DNA of 64,000 nucleotides from Kribbella sindirgiensis (GTDB lineage Bacteria > Actinomycetota > Actinomycetes > Propionibacteriales > Kribbellaceae), in contig NZ_SJKA01000008.1 in NCBI RefSeq assembly GCF_004331435.1, positions 1 through 64,000 of the forward strand. Reading direction: 5' to 3'. The notes below the pieces were generated by a model that had not been told where the DNA came from, did no database searches, and was given only the letters and a program-made list of their open reading frames with translations. Made by a program: the position numbers and the translations under genes. Positions 15,603-23,914 of the stretch are shown in pieces; the stretch's first letter is position 1, and every line of letters begins with the position of its first letter.

Positions 15603-16317
15603 GACCTTCTTCGGCCGCCAGCACTTCGCCGTCGAAGAATCGCTTGGCCTCTGCCACGGACACTGAACGATCCGAGCCGGGCCAGAAATGGGTCAGCAAC
15701 AACCTTGACGCACCCCGAGCGCCCTCGGCCGCTTCGGCGGCTGTCATCACGTAGCGGGGCTGGGTCTGCGGCGACGGGCCTTGCAGCGTCGCATCGGAGA
15801 TGAAGAGATCCGTCCCGACGGCCAATCGCGACAGCTCGGGAGACGGTCCGCTGTCTCCCGTGTACGCGACCGACACCCCTGGCGCAGAGAGTCGCACGCC
15901 AAGATTCGTCTTGTAATGCGGCAGCTCCACAGTGAGCACCTCGAACGGCCCGATCCGCGTCGTCGACGCCAGGTCGTGTACGGCGAAGACGTCTGCCGGA
16001 TCCGGGTGGGGTTCAAGTGCTCGCAGTACGTCGAGAACCCCCGGGGCGCAATGCAGCGGAACCGGTGGCGCGTCCGGCGCCTCGTAGTACCGCACGCGGG
16101 CGAGACCGCTCACGTCGACGCAGTGGTCCGGGTGCTGGTGGGTCACGACGACCGCGTCGACCTCGCCCGTCGGGCAGTGTTCGAGCAGTCGCGGGAGGGC
16201 GGCGTACCCGAGATCGAGCACGACCCGGAAACCGTCGTACTCGAGCAGGAAGCCCGCGCAGGCCCGACCGGCCTCGGGCCAGGCGCCGCACGAACCGAGG
16301 ACGGTCAGCGCCCTCAC
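15568..16317 (-). CDS. MBL-fold metallo-hydrolase (RNase Z / phosphodiesterase-like)
   Basis: The 249-residue product has the metal signature THQHPDHCVD (about 67-76), TGDSGPS (about 163-169), FISDATLQ (about 183) and LLTHFWPG (about 218). This is the HxHxDH...D...H set of the metallo-beta-lactamase fold in the arrangement of RNase Z-like and cyclic-phosphodiesterase-like members. Two metal ions and a phosphoester or ester substrate are expected. The GTG at 16317 overlaps the TGA of the YccF gene (GTGA). It is the last gene of a five-gene overlapping operon. Confidence 0.85.
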   Translation of the reverse strand: MRALTVLGSCGAWPEAGRACAGFLLEYDGFRVVLDLGYAALPRLLEHCPTGEVDAVVVTHQHPDHCVDVSGLARVRYYEAPDAPPVPLHCAPGVLDVLRALEPHPDPADVFAVHDLASTTRIGPFEVLTVELPHYKTNLGVRLSAPGVSVAYTGDSGPSPELSRLAVGTDLFISDATLQGPSPQTQPRYVMTAAEAAEGARGASRLLLTHFWPGSDRSVSVAEAKRFFDGEVLAAEEGLTLTFSVGRTR

Positions 16318-16700
16318 ACGAACGGCCGATCCGTCGGCACGATCGTCTTGCCGAGCGGCACCAGCGACACCGGGATCAGCTTGAAGTTCGCGACACCGAG
16401 CGGGATGCCGACGATCGTCAGGCACAGCGCGATGCCGGTGGTCAGATGGCCGAGCGCGAGCCACCAGCCCGCGACGACGATCCAGATGATGTTGCCGAGC
16501 AGCGCGCCGGCTCCGGCACTGCGCTTGTCCACGATGGTCCGCCCGAACGGCCACAGCGTGTACGCGGCGATCCGGAACGACGCGATCCCGAACGGGATCG
16601 TGACGATCAGCACGCAACAGATGATCCCGGCGACCGCGTAACCGACCGCCAGCCAGAACCCGGCCAGGACCAGCCAGATCAGGTTGAGGAGCGTCTTCAT
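16314..16700 (-). CDS. YccF-domain membrane protein (DUF307 type)
   Basis: The 128-residue product consists of two similar halves, each with a membrane helix pair and a conserved turn: LLNLIWLVLAGFWLAVGY, then TIPFGIASFRIAAYTLWPFG; and LLGNIIWIVVAGWWLALGH, then VGIPLGVANFKLIPVSLVPLG. This duplicated IPFG/WPFG layout is the YccF family signature. Its function is unknown; it is an integral membrane protein. The ATG overlaps the preceding hydrolase stop (ATGA) and its own stop overlaps the MBL start. Confidence 0.85.
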   Translation of the reverse strand: MKTLLNLIWLVLAGFWLAVGYAVAGIICCVLIVTIPFGIASFRIAAYTLWPFGRTIVDKRSAGAGALLGNIIWIVVAGWWLALGHLTTGIALCLTIVGIPLGVANFKLIPVSLVPLGKTIVPTDRPFV

Positions 16701-17551
16701 GTCCCCCAGCGTGCCACCTGACCGGCGTGTTCCCGCACCAACCGGGCGACAAGTCCGGGATCGTTCCGGGGCATCCAGTGGCCGCCCCTGATCACCTTGG
16801 TCGTGAGGTTCGGGGCCCAGCGTGCGATATCGGTCTGCAGCGGCGTCGTGACGAACGGGTCGGCATCCGGCGACACCGCGAGCACAGGTACGTCGGTACG
16901 CCGTTGCGCGGGTCGGAGGAGCCGTGGGACGACGTTCGCGCGGTACAGCTTGATGCCGTTCACGTAGTCGCCGAGAGAGCGGTTGTCGTCGGGCTCTTGC
17001 CGCTCGAGGCGGTTGAACGCGCGGTGCGCCCAGCCTTTGCGCCAACCGAGCTCCGGGAGCCAGGGCAGGTGGAAGTAGAAGATGTACCAGGAGTGCAACA
17101 GCTGTTTGAGCGCCGCGCGGGAGCCCTTTCTGAGGAAGTAACCGGCGTGATCGAGCGACGGGCCGGAGATGGACGTGAAGGACGCGATGCGCGGTTGCAG
17201 GTCGGGGGCAGTCACGAAGTGCCACGCCTGGATGGAGCCCCAGTCGTGGGCGAGCACGTGCACGGGTCGGTCGGGTGACACCTGGTCGATGACTGCGCGG
17301 AAGTCCTCCTGCAGGCGATCGAGCACGTACGCCGCGGTGCTCGCCGGGTGATCGGATGCGCCGGCACCGCGGACGTCGTACGCGACCACCTGGAACTCGT
17401 CGGCGAGTAGGTCGGCCACCGGTGCCCAGAGCGCAGCGTTGTCCGGATACCCGTGCACACAAACCAGCACCGGAGCAGCGCGGTTGTTGTAGGTGTAGAC
17501 GGCGAGGGTGGTGCCGTCCTGGCTAGTAGCTGTCGACTTCGAGGGTGGCAA
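16697..17551 (-). CDS. Alpha/beta hydrolase, epoxide-hydrolase-like
   Basis: The 284-residue protein has the oxyanion motif HGYPDNAALW (about 34-43), the nucleophile in LAHDWGSIQAW (HDWG, about 100-103, Asp as nucleophile as in epoxide hydrolases and haloalkane dehalogenases), and a late GGHWMPRNDP (about 255-264) carrying the catalytic His. A lid domain lies between. The only upstream start in this frame is TTG at 17551, since a TGA lies two codons earlier. The start overlaps the saccharopine-dehydrogenase-like gene by 29 bases. It is the third gene of the five-gene operon. Confidence 0.83.
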   Translation of the reverse strand: MPPSKSTATSQDGTTLAVYTYNNRAAPVLVCVHGYPDNAALWAPVADLLADEFQVVAYDVRGAGASDHPASTAAYVLDRLQEDFRAVIDQVSPDRPVHVLAHDWGSIQAWHFVTAPDLQPRIASFTSISGPSLDHAGYFLRKGSRAALKQLLHSWYIFYFHLPWLPELGWRKGWAHRAFNRLERQEPDDNRSLGDYVNGIKLYRANVVPRLLRPAQRRTDVPVLAVSPDADPFVTTPLQTDIARWAPNLTTKVIRGGHWMPRNDPGLVARLVREHAGQVARWGT

Positions 17552-18671
17552 AGGTCATCCCCGCTTTCACCAGGCGCTCGCGCAGAGCGGGTCCCATCGC
17601 CGCGGCAGTCGTCGTCTGGCCGGCGGTCTCCGGCAGATCGTCGAGCGCCAGGCACAGAGCGCTCTCCCCGAGCATCTTCGCGGTCTCGTCGTACCCGGGG
17701 TCCCGGCCCGCGACCTCGGTGATCACCTGCTTGCCACCGCCCCGGCCGACGAACCGCACGTTGAACCACGACCGCGCCCGCTGTTCCGCGCTCGGGCCGT
17801 CACCGGGCTGGAGACGCTTCAGCAGCGCGTTCCGGATCGGCGGCACCTGGGCGCCCGCGACCAGCAGACCCACCCCGCCGATACCTGCGGCAACAGTCGG
17901 GAGACGCTTCATCGCGGCGTAGTGCGAGTACCGGAAGTCGGGCCCGTAGCGATCGAGCAGGCGGCCCGAGTACCCGACGATCTGTGGATCGATCGTCGGC
18001 AACGGAACCGCCCAGAACCCCTGCTGACGGTGGATCTTCCCCGGCACCGCCCGCGCCCGTCGGTCCGCCGGCCGGGGTTCGGCCGCACGCCGGGCGCGGT
18101 GCGCGTCCAGGTTCTGTTTCGGTCGCGAGAACGCGGTGATCGCAGTATGGAACGTTCCCTCGGACGGGCGGCCGCCGGCGCGCAGCAGTCCGTCCACCTG
18201 GATCGGCACGTTCTCCGGCAACTGCTCGACCGTGTACTGCACCCCCAGGTCGTACGGGATCGAGTCGAAGCCGCACGCGTGGATGATCCGGGCACCCGTC
18301 TGCGTCGCGCGCTCGTGGTACCGCACGTACATCCGGTCCAGGAACTCCGGCTCACCGGTCAGATCGAGGTACCCGGTCCCGGCCTCGGCGCAGGCCGCGA
18401 CCAGCGGTTCGCCGTACTCGACGTACGGGCCGACCGTGGTGGCGACGACCTTCGTTGACTCGGCGAGCTCGCGCAGGGAGGTCGGGTCGGTGACGTCCGC
18501 GACGAGGATGTCCCGGCTGAACCGCTCCAGCTTCTGTTTGTTGCGTCCGGCAACGGCCCAGCGGAGGCCCTCGGGCGCGTTCTTCGCCAGGTACTCCGCC
18601 GTGAGCGCGCCCGTGAACCCGCTCGCTCCTAGCAGCACAACGTCGTACTCGCGGCTCATATCTGGGCTCAC
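17523..18671 (-). CDS. Saccharopine-dehydrogenase-like NADP-binding protein (trans-acting enoyl reductase type)
   Basis: The 382-residue product starts MSPDMSREYDVVLLGASGFTG, with the GASGFTG dinucleotide loop, and has TTVGPYVEYGEPLVAACAE (about 79-97), DLTGEPEF (about 103) and HACGFDSIPYDLG (about 130). These are marks of the family that includes mycobacterial trans-acting enoyl reductase and saccharopine-reductase-like lipid enzymes. It probably reduces a lipid or polyketide-type substrate. The GTG at 18671 overlaps the SDR stop as GTGA; ATG 18659 is an alternative. Confidence 0.83.
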   Translation of the reverse strand: MSPDMSREYDVVLLGASGFTGALTAEYLAKNAPEGLRWAVAGRNKQKLERFSRDILVADVTDPTSLRELAESTKVVATTVGPYVEYGEPLVAACAEAGTGYLDLTGEPEFLDRMYVRYHERATQTGARIIHACGFDSIPYDLGVQYTVEQLPENVPIQVDGLLRAGGRPSEGTFHTAITAFSRPKQNLDAHRARRAAEPRPADRRARAVPGKIHRQQGFWAVPLPTIDPQIVGYSGRLLDRYGPDFRYSHYAAMKRLPTVAAGIGGVGLLVAGAQVPPIRNALLKRLQPGDGPSAEQRARSWFNVRFVGRGGGKQVITEVAGRDPGYDETAKMLGESALCLALDDLPETAGQTTTAAAMGPALRERLVKAGMTFATLEVDSY

Positions 18672-19558
18672 TTCTGCGCAGCGGCGGCATCCGCCAGCCC
18701 GCCGGCGCCGCTCGGTCGCGAGGACGCCTCAGCTCCGCGCGACCGGACATCGGCCAGCGCCGCCGCGTCGGCCTTCGGCACGCTGAACCGCGAACCGGCC
18801 TCGATGACATGCGGGATCACCCAGCGGAACACCTTCAGCGCGCCGATCCAGCCCGGTACGTGCACGGTGCGCGAGCGCTTCCTGATGCCCTCGACGAACT
18901 TGCCCACCGCGAACTCCAGCGAGTACGTCTTGCTCACACCCGGGATCCCGGTCCGCACCTTGCCGAACACCGGGTGCGTGTCGACCCCGCGCACCATGTC
19001 GGTGTCGACGAACGTCATGTGCGCGACGCCGACCCGGACGCCGAGGTGCTTCAGCTCCGGCCGCAGCGTGTCCCCCATCGCCTCGACCCCGGCCTTGGAC
19101 ACGTTGTACGACGCGAGGCCCGGGATGTGCACGATCGCGGCCAGGGACGAGACGAGCAGCAGATAACCCTTGCTCTCCAGCAGGTACGGCAGCGTCAGGT
19201 GAACCGTCCGCCAGACACCGACCAGGTCGACGTCCAGAACACGCTCCCAGACCTTCGGGTCCATGCTTCGGCTGAATCCCGGCGCGGCGATCCCGGCGTT
19301 CGCCATCACGACGTCGATCCGGCCGTAGCGCTCGGCGATCGCCTCGACCGCGGTCCGCAGCGAGTCGGTGTCGGTGACGTCGGCCTCCCACCAGCCGGCG
19401 TCCGGTCCGCAGTCCTCGGCGACCTTCTTCAGCTCGTCCGGCTCCAGGCCGACCAGTGCGAGCTTCGCGCCGTCCTGCGCCAGCTTCCGGGCGACCGCGG
19501 CGCCGATCCCCCGGGAGGCGCCGGTGATGAGCACGACTTGACCGGGCAACGGACGCAT
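18668..19558 (-). CDS. Short-chain dehydrogenase/reductase (SDR)
   Basis: The 296-residue enzyme has the classical SDR motifs TGASRGIG (about 13-20), NAGIA (about 89-93), catalytic Ser in VSSLAAIVH (about 136) and YNVSKAGVEA (about 150-159). A C-terminal extension of about 60 residues ends alanine-rich. It should oxidise an alcohol or reduce a ketone using NAD(P). GGAGGTCCCG precedes the ATG. It is the first gene of a five-gene operon (SDR, enoyl-reductase-like, epoxide-hydrolase-like, YccF, MBL) and is divergent from a TetR regulator with palindromes between them. Confidence 0.88.
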   Translation of the reverse strand: MRPLPGQVVLITGASRGIGAAVARKLAQDGAKLALVGLEPDELKKVAEDCGPDAGWWEADVTDTDSLRTAVEAIAERYGRIDVVMANAGIAAPGFSRSMDPKVWERVLDVDLVGVWRTVHLTLPYLLESKGYLLLVSSLAAIVHIPGLASYNVSKAGVEAMGDTLRPELKHLGVRVGVAHMTFVDTDMVRGVDTHPVFGKVRTGIPGVSKTYSLEFAVGKFVEGIRKRSRTVHVPGWIGALKVFRWVIPHVIEAGSRFSVPKADAAALADVRSRGAEASSRPSGAGGLADAAAAQK

Positions 19559-19574
19559 CGGGACCTCCAGCTTG

Positions 19575-19619
19575 TTGAGTGGATACTCAACAGTAAGTGC
19601 TTGTTGACCGAATACTCAA
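19575..19619. promoter_or_regulatory. Pair of TetR operator-like palindromes
   Basis: TTGAGTGGATACTCAA (19575-19590) has perfect 6-bp arms (7 bp counting the flanking G and C). TTGACCGAATACTCAA (19604-19619) is a weaker second copy. Starts are 29 bp apart. Both lie between the SDR operon and the divergent TetR gene. Confidence 0.7.
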
Positions 19620-19625
19620 TAGACT
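19620..19625 (+). promoter_or_regulatory. -10 box of a leaderless promoter (tetR)
   Basis: TAGACT ends six bases before the GTG at 19632. It directly abuts the second operator, so bound repressor would block RNA polymerase. Confidence 0.55.
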
Positions 19626-19631
19626 GTCCGG

Positions 19632-20228
19632 GTGAGTCAGACCTCTTCCTCCGGTGCCCGGCTGCGGCCCGACGAGCGGCGCGCGCAGATCCTGGCCGCC
19701 GCGCGCCGGGTGCTGCTCGCGGACCCGCACCGCGAGCTCACGGTCGAGCTCGTCGCCGCCGAGGCCGGCGTCTCCCCCGCTCTCCTCTTCCACTACTTCG
19801 GCTCCAAGAAGAAGTTCCAGTACGCCGTCATCGAGGAGGCCGCTGCCGAGGTCATGCTGCGCACCGCCCCGGACCCGTCGCTGCCTCCCGACGAGCAGCT
19901 GCGGGCCGGGATCCGCGCGTTCGTCCGCGCCGTCCTCGAGGCGCCGCAGCTCTACCGGGCGACGCTGCTGATGTCGGCCGCCGGTGACCCGGAGATCCGG
20001 GCGCTGCACTCCGATCTGCGCCGGGTCTTCAGCCAATGGGTGATCAGCGCCGTCGCGGAGCGTGGCATCGAGATCACCCCCGTCGTCGAGCTCGCGTGCC
20101 ACGGCTGGCAGGGTTACGTCGAACAGACCCTGCTGGTGTGGATCGACAACCCGACCGTCTCGCCCGAAGCCCTCGAGCATCTGTGCGCGCGGTCCCTGGA
20201 CGCGATCCTCACGACAACGTCCGAATGA
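19632..20228 (+). CDS. TetR/AcrR-family transcriptional regulator
   Basis: The 198-residue regulator has the N-terminal HTH RRAQILAAARRVLL...LVAAEAGVSPALLFHYFGSKKKF (about 15-65) and an all-helical C-terminal domain with conserved Trp/Tyr (GWQGYVEQTLLVW, about 160). It begins with GTG and no Shine-Dalgarno, consistent with a leaderless message. It probably represses the divergent five-gene lipid-type operon and itself through the two palindromes. The DUF2269-like gene follows six bases after its stop, so the two are likely co-transcribed. Confidence 0.87.
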   Translation: MSQTSSSGARLRPDERRAQILAAARRVLLADPHRELTVELVAAEAGVSPALLFHYFGSKKKFQYAVIEEAAAEVMLRTAPDPSLPPDEQLRAGIRAFVRAVLEAPQLYRATLLMSAAGDPEIRALHSDLRRVFSQWVISAVAERGIEITPVVELACHGWQGYVEQTLLVWIDNPTVSPEALEHLCARSLDAILTTTSE

Positions 20229-20234
20229 GAGCTG

Positions 20235-20708
20235 ATGAACAAGTTCTTCCTGACGATTCACGTTCTTGCCGCGATCCTGTGCGTCGGTCCGGTCACCGTC
20301 GCGGCGAGCATGTTCCCGCCGCTCGCCCGCAAGATGCTCGGCACTGAGACACCAGGGTCGCCGGACGCGGGCGGGCTCGACGTACTGCACCGGATCACCC
20401 GGGTGTACGCGTGGGCCGGCCTCGCTGTACCGGTCTTCGGGTTCGCGGTCGCGGGTGGCATGCAGGTGATGGACGAGGCGTGGCTGATCGTCTCGATCGT
20501 CCTCACGCTGGCCGCCGCCCTCGTGCTCGCGTTCCTGGTCGTGCCGGCACAGTCCGCCGTAATCGCGGTCGCTGACCAGCCGGCCGACGTACGGGCGGGG
20601 GTGCTGTCGAAGGCGAAGCTGTTGTCGATGACGAGCGGGATCTTCAGTCTGCTCTGGGCGGTCGTCCTGGTGCTGATGGTGGTCAAGCCGGGGCACACCA
20701 AGGGGTAG
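20235..20708 (+). CDS. Four-helix integral membrane protein (DUF2269-like)
   Basis: The 157-residue product has four hydrophobic spans: about 4-25 (FFLTIHVLAAILCVGPVTVA), 58-78, 84-104 and 130-150. The HVLAA...GP start and the short loops resemble the predicted membrane family DUF2269. There are no catalytic residues to point to. GAGAG lies upstream of the ATG and the gene follows tetR closely. Its TAG stop forms part of the -10 of the next gene. Confidence 0.65.
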   Translation: MNKFFLTIHVLAAILCVGPVTVAASMFPPLARKMLGTETPGSPDAGGLDVLHRITRVYAWAGLAVPVFGFAVAGGMQVMDEAWLIVSIVLTLAAALVLAFLVVPAQSAVIAVADQPADVRAGVLSKAKLLSMTSGIFSLLWAVVLVLMVVKPGHTKG

Positions 20709-20711
20709 GGT
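20706..20711 (+). promoter_or_regulatory. -10 box of a leaderless promoter (xth)
   Basis: TAGGGT ends seven bases before the GTG at 20719. Its first three bases are also the stop codon of the upstream gene. Confidence 0.5.
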
Positions 20712-20718
20712 TTCCGCC

Positions 20719-21522
20719 GTGCTGACGGTTGCCACGGTGAATGTGAACGGGATCAGGGCCGCCTTCCGGCGCGGGATGGCGCCGTGGCTGGAGAGCACGG
20801 ACCCGGACCTGTTGCTGATGCAGGAAGTTCGCGCGTCGGACGACGTGCTGCGGGAACTGCTGGGCGGCGACTGGAACATCGCGCACGCCGAGCCGGCGAT
20901 CGACGGGCACAAGGGCCGCGCGGGTGTCGCGGTCGCGAGCCGGCGGCCGATCAAGGACGAGCGCGGCGAGATCGGGCCCGAGCGGTTCGCCGGGACCGGG
21001 CGCTGGGTCGAGGCGGACGTCGTGCTGGACGACGGTACGACGTTGACTGCGGTCAGCACGTACGTGTTCACCGGGGAGTTCGAGACCCCGCCGCGGCAGG
21101 AGGAGAAGTACGCGTTCCTGGACGCGATCACCGCGCGGCTGACGGAACTGCGGGCGGACGGGCGGCACGTGCTGCTGTGCGGCGACCTGAACATCGCGCA
21201 CCGCGAGGAAGACCTGAAGGCCTGGAAGGCGAACCGCAAGAAGAGCGGCTTCCTGCCCGAGGAACGCGCCTGGATGGACCGCCTGTTCGAGGCCGGGTGG
21301 GTGGACCTCGGCCGCCGCTTCGGCGGCGAAGGCCCCGGCCCGTACTCGTGGTGGTCCTGGCGCGGCAAGGCCTTCGACAACGACGCCGGCTGGCGCATCG
21401 ACTACCAGATCGCCTCGCCGGAGTTGGCCACCACCGCCACCACCTGCGTCGTCCACCGAGCCCCGACGTACGCCGAACGCTGGAGCGACCACGCCCCGGT
21501 CGTGGCGACGTACGACATCTGA
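20719..21522 (+). CDS. xth: Exodeoxyribonuclease III (AP endonuclease, xth)
   Basis: The 267-residue enzyme carries the exonuclease III/APE1 motifs in order: TVNVNGIRAA (about 6-15), LLMQEVRA (metal-binding Glu, about 32-39), TYVFTGEF, CGDLNIAHRE (about 154-163), DYQIAS (about 232) and WSDHAPV (catalytic Asp-His, about 254-260). It nicks DNA at abasic sites and trims 3' blocking groups in base-excision repair. The GTG start has no Shine-Dalgarno but a -10-like TAGGGT seven bases before it. Confidence 0.93.
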   Translation: MLTVATVNVNGIRAAFRRGMAPWLESTDPDLLLMQEVRASDDVLRELLGGDWNIAHAEPAIDGHKGRAGVAVASRRPIKDERGEIGPERFAGTGRWVEADVVLDDGTTLTAVSTYVFTGEFETPPRQEEKYAFLDAITARLTELRADGRHVLLCGDLNIAHREEDLKAWKANRKKSGFLPEERAWMDRLFEAGWVDLGRRFGGEGPGPYSWWSWRGKAFDNDAGWRIDYQIASPELATTATTCVVHRAPTYAERWSDHAPVVATYDI

Positions 21523-21546
21523 ATAGTTCTTGTCCGGGGGCGCAGG

Positions 21547-21552
21547 TAGTCT
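21547..21552 (+). promoter_or_regulatory. -10 box of a leaderless promoter (ptrB)
   Basis: TAGTCT ends six bases before the ATG at 21559, with no ribosome-binding site between them. Confidence 0.5.
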
Positions 21553-21558
21553 CGCGGC

Positions 21559-23643
21559 ATGTCTGAGAATTCTTCTTCGCCTGTGCCGCCGGTTGCTGCG
21601 CGGAAGCCGGTTGAGCGGGTGCATCACGGTGATGTGTTCGTCGACGAGTACGAGTGGTTGCGGGACAAGGGCGACGACGAGGTGCTGGGGTACCTGCGGG
21701 CCGAGAACGCGTACACCGAGGCGCGGACGGCGCACCTGGAATCGTTGCGTGAGGCAATCTTCAAGGAGATCTCGGACCGGACGCTGCAGACCGACCTGAG
21801 CGTCCCGGCCCGGCGCGGTGGGTACTGGTACTACTCGCGCACGATCGAGGGCCGGCAGTACTCGCTGCACTGCCGGGTCAAGGTCGACGGCGACCAGCCG
21901 CCGGCGACCGACGGCGAGATCGCGGGCGAAGAGGTCATGCTGGACGGTAACGAGGTGGCCGGCGACTCCGAGTTCTTCTCGCTCGGCACCGTCGACGTGT
22001 CCCCCGACGGCCGGCTGCTCGCGTACTCGGTCGACCTCAAGGGCGACGAGCGGTTCACCCTGCGGATCAAGGACCTCGACACCGGCGAGCTGCTGCCGGA
22101 CGAGCTGCCCGAGGTGCACTACGGCTCGGCGTGGTCCGCCGACGGCTCGACGATCTTCTACACCAAGGTCGACGACGCCTGGCGCCCGTACCAGGTCTGG
22201 CGGCACACCCTCGGCGCCGCCGACGACGTACTCGTCATGGAGGAGACCGACGAGCGGTTCTGGGTCGGCGTCGACCTGACCCGCAACGAGCAGGCGATCA
22301 TGATCGCGCTCGGCAGCAAGCTCACCAGCGAGGTCTGGCTGCTCGACGCCCAGAACCCGGCGGGTGACCCGGTCGTGGTCGCGGCCCGCCGCGAGGGTGT
22401 CGAGTACGACGTCGAGCACGCCGGCGACCAGCTCCTGATCACGCACAACGCGGACGCCGCCAACTTCTCGCTGGCGTCCGCGCCGCTCGAATCCCCCGGC
22501 GACTGGACGACGCTGATCGAGGGCGACGAGACCAGCCGTCTGCTCGGCGCGGACGCGTTCGCTGACCACGTCATCCTGTACCGGCGCCGCAACGCGCTCA
22601 CCGAGCTCGCGATCATGCGGCGTACCGCGGACGGTTTCGGCGCTCCCGAGGTACTCGAGTTCGACGAGCCGATCTACACCGTGTCCCCCGGCCGCAACGA
22701 CGAGTGGCACGACACCCGCTACCGCTTCGGCTACACCTCCCTCGTCACCCCGGGTTCGACGTACGACGTGGATGTCGCGACCGGCGAGCGGCGACTGCTC
22801 AAGCAGCAGCCCGTACTCGGCGGCGTCGACATGAGCGACTACACGCAGTACCGCGAGTGGGCGACCGCTCCGGACGGGACGAAGGTGCCGATCTCGATGG
22901 TCGCGCGCAAGGACGTCGCGAAGGACGGGAATGCGCCGGTCGTGCTGTACGGGTACGGCTCGTACGAGTCGTCGATGGATCCGTGGTTCTCGATCCCGCG
23001 GCTGTCGCTGCTCGACCGCGGCGTGGTGTTCGCGATCGCGCACATCCGCGGCGGCGGCGAGCTCGGCCGGCACTGGTACGACGACGGCAAGATGCTCACC
23101 AAGCGGAACACGTTCACGGACTTCGTCGCGGCCGCCGAGCACCTGGTGCGGTCCGGCTGGACCAGGCCGGAGCGGATCGTCGCGCAGGGCGGCAGCGCCG
23201 GCGGGCTGCTGATGGGCGCGGTCGCGAACCTGGCCCCGCAGGCATTCGGCGGAATCGTCGCGGAAGTCCCGTTCGTCGACGCGTTGACGACGATTCTGGA
23301 CCCGTCGCTGCCGCTCACCGTGATCGAGTGGGAGGAATGGGGCAATCCGCTCGAGGACCCGGCTGTCTACGAGTACATGAAGTCCTACTCGCCGTACGAA
23401 AACGTCACCGCGCAGCACTATCCGCGCATCCTCGCGATCACCAGCCTGAACGACACCCGGGTGTTCTTCGTCGAGCCGGCGAAGTGGGTGGCGAAACTCC
23501 GGGCGACCGCGGCCGGTGACCCCGACGTCCTGCTCAAGACCGAGATGGACGCCGGGCACGGCGGCCGCAGCGGGCGGTACGACGCCTGGCGCGAGGTCGC
23601 GTTCTCGCTGTCGTGGGAGCTCGACACCCTCGGACTCAGCTGA
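21559..23643 (+). CDS. ptrB: Oligopeptidase B / prolyl-oligopeptidase family serine peptidase (S9)
   Basis: The 694-residue cytoplasmic peptidase has an N-terminal seven-bladed propeller (about 70-400) and a C-terminal alpha/beta hydrolase domain. Catalytic Ser lies in GGSAGGLLMG (about 546), Asp in SLNDTRVFF (about 631) and His in DAGHGGRSG (about 667). YGYGSYESSMDPWF and IAHIRGGGELGRHWYDDGK are hallmarks of oligopeptidase B, which cleaves short peptides after Arg or Lys. Length is normal for the family. Two hairpins follow its stop. Confidence 0.93.
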   Translation: MSENSSSPVPPVAARKPVERVHHGDVFVDEYEWLRDKGDDEVLGYLRAENAYTEARTAHLESLREAIFKEISDRTLQTDLSVPARRGGYWYYSRTIEGRQYSLHCRVKVDGDQPPATDGEIAGEEVMLDGNEVAGDSEFFSLGTVDVSPDGRLLAYSVDLKGDERFTLRIKDLDTGELLPDELPEVHYGSAWSADGSTIFYTKVDDAWRPYQVWRHTLGAADDVLVMEETDERFWVGVDLTRNEQAIMIALGSKLTSEVWLLDAQNPAGDPVVVAARREGVEYDVEHAGDQLLITHNADAANFSLASAPLESPGDWTTLIEGDETSRLLGADAFADHVILYRRRNALTELAIMRRTADGFGAPEVLEFDEPIYTVSPGRNDEWHDTRYRFGYTSLVTPGSTYDVDVATGERRLLKQQPVLGGVDMSDYTQYREWATAPDGTKVPISMVARKDVAKDGNAPVVLYGYGSYESSMDPWFSIPRLSLLDRGVVFAIAHIRGGGELGRHWYDDGKMLTKRNTFTDFVAAAEHLVRSGWTRPERIVAQGGSAGGLLMGAVANLAPQAFGGIVAEVPFVDALTTILDPSLPLTVIEWEEWGNPLEDPAVYEYMKSYSPYENVTAQHYPRILAITSLNDTRVFFVEPAKWVAKLRATAAGDPDVLLKTEMDAGHGGRSGRYDAWREVAFSLSWELDTLGLS

Positions 23644-23645
23644 CC

Positions 23646-23664
23646 CCCGGCTGACACAGCCGGG
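23646..23664 (+). terminator. Hairpin directly after ptrB
   Basis: CCCGGCTG (23646-23653) pairs with CAGCCGGG (23657-23664) across a 3-nt loop, starting three bases after the stop. It is followed by AATATCT. Confidence 0.65.
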
Positions 23665-23670
23665 AATATC

Positions 23671-23708
23671 TGCCCCCGGACGTGTGTTGTGCAACACATC
23701 CGGGGGCA
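23671..23708 (+). terminator. Long two-part hairpin after ptrB
   Basis: TGCCCCCGGA (23671-23680) pairs with TCCGGGGGCA (23699-23708). Inside it TGTGTTG (23683-23689) pairs with CAACACA (23692-23698), leaving only a CG bulge on the left. The 17 base pairs in two blocks make a strong stop between ptrB and the sigma-factor promoter. Confidence 0.8.
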
Positions 23709-23858
23709 CCGGAACACAGTGATTCTGGACGAATTCTCAGCTTCCGCGGCGCGTGTTGTGCCGAATAGTCCCGTCAGGCCTGAGGGACACCGGTTTCCAG
23801 CACGATTTCGCTGCCAGGAACTCTCAGGGAACGTTCAGGGTGTTTACACACTCGTCCT

Positions 23859-23884
23859 GGAATCTTGAACCCTACTCGAGCGTT
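23859..23884 (+). promoter_or_regulatory. SigR/SigH-type promoter upstream of the SigB/HrdD gene
   Basis: GGAAT (23859-23863) followed by exactly 18 bases and GTT (23882-23884) matches the consensus GGAAT-N18-GTT of the thiol-oxidative-stress sigma factor SigR of Streptomyces. It lies 31 bases before the GTG start. In Streptomyces, group 2 and primary sigma genes have SigR-dependent promoters, so this would place the gene under disulfide-stress control. Confidence 0.6.
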
Positions 23885-23914
23885 GCTCTCCATGTAACGA
23901 CGAAGGGAGTTTCG

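Noticed and set aside
20683..23709. A 1008-codon open frame on the minus strand opposite xth and ptrB
   Set aside because: It spans two well-supported genes and their gap, has Arg/Asp/Pro-rich shadow composition and no fold.
23753..23914. Upstream extension of the SigB/HrdD-like gene
   Set aside because: It would translate the promoter region; the GTG at 23915 has a ribosome-binding site and fits the family N-terminus.
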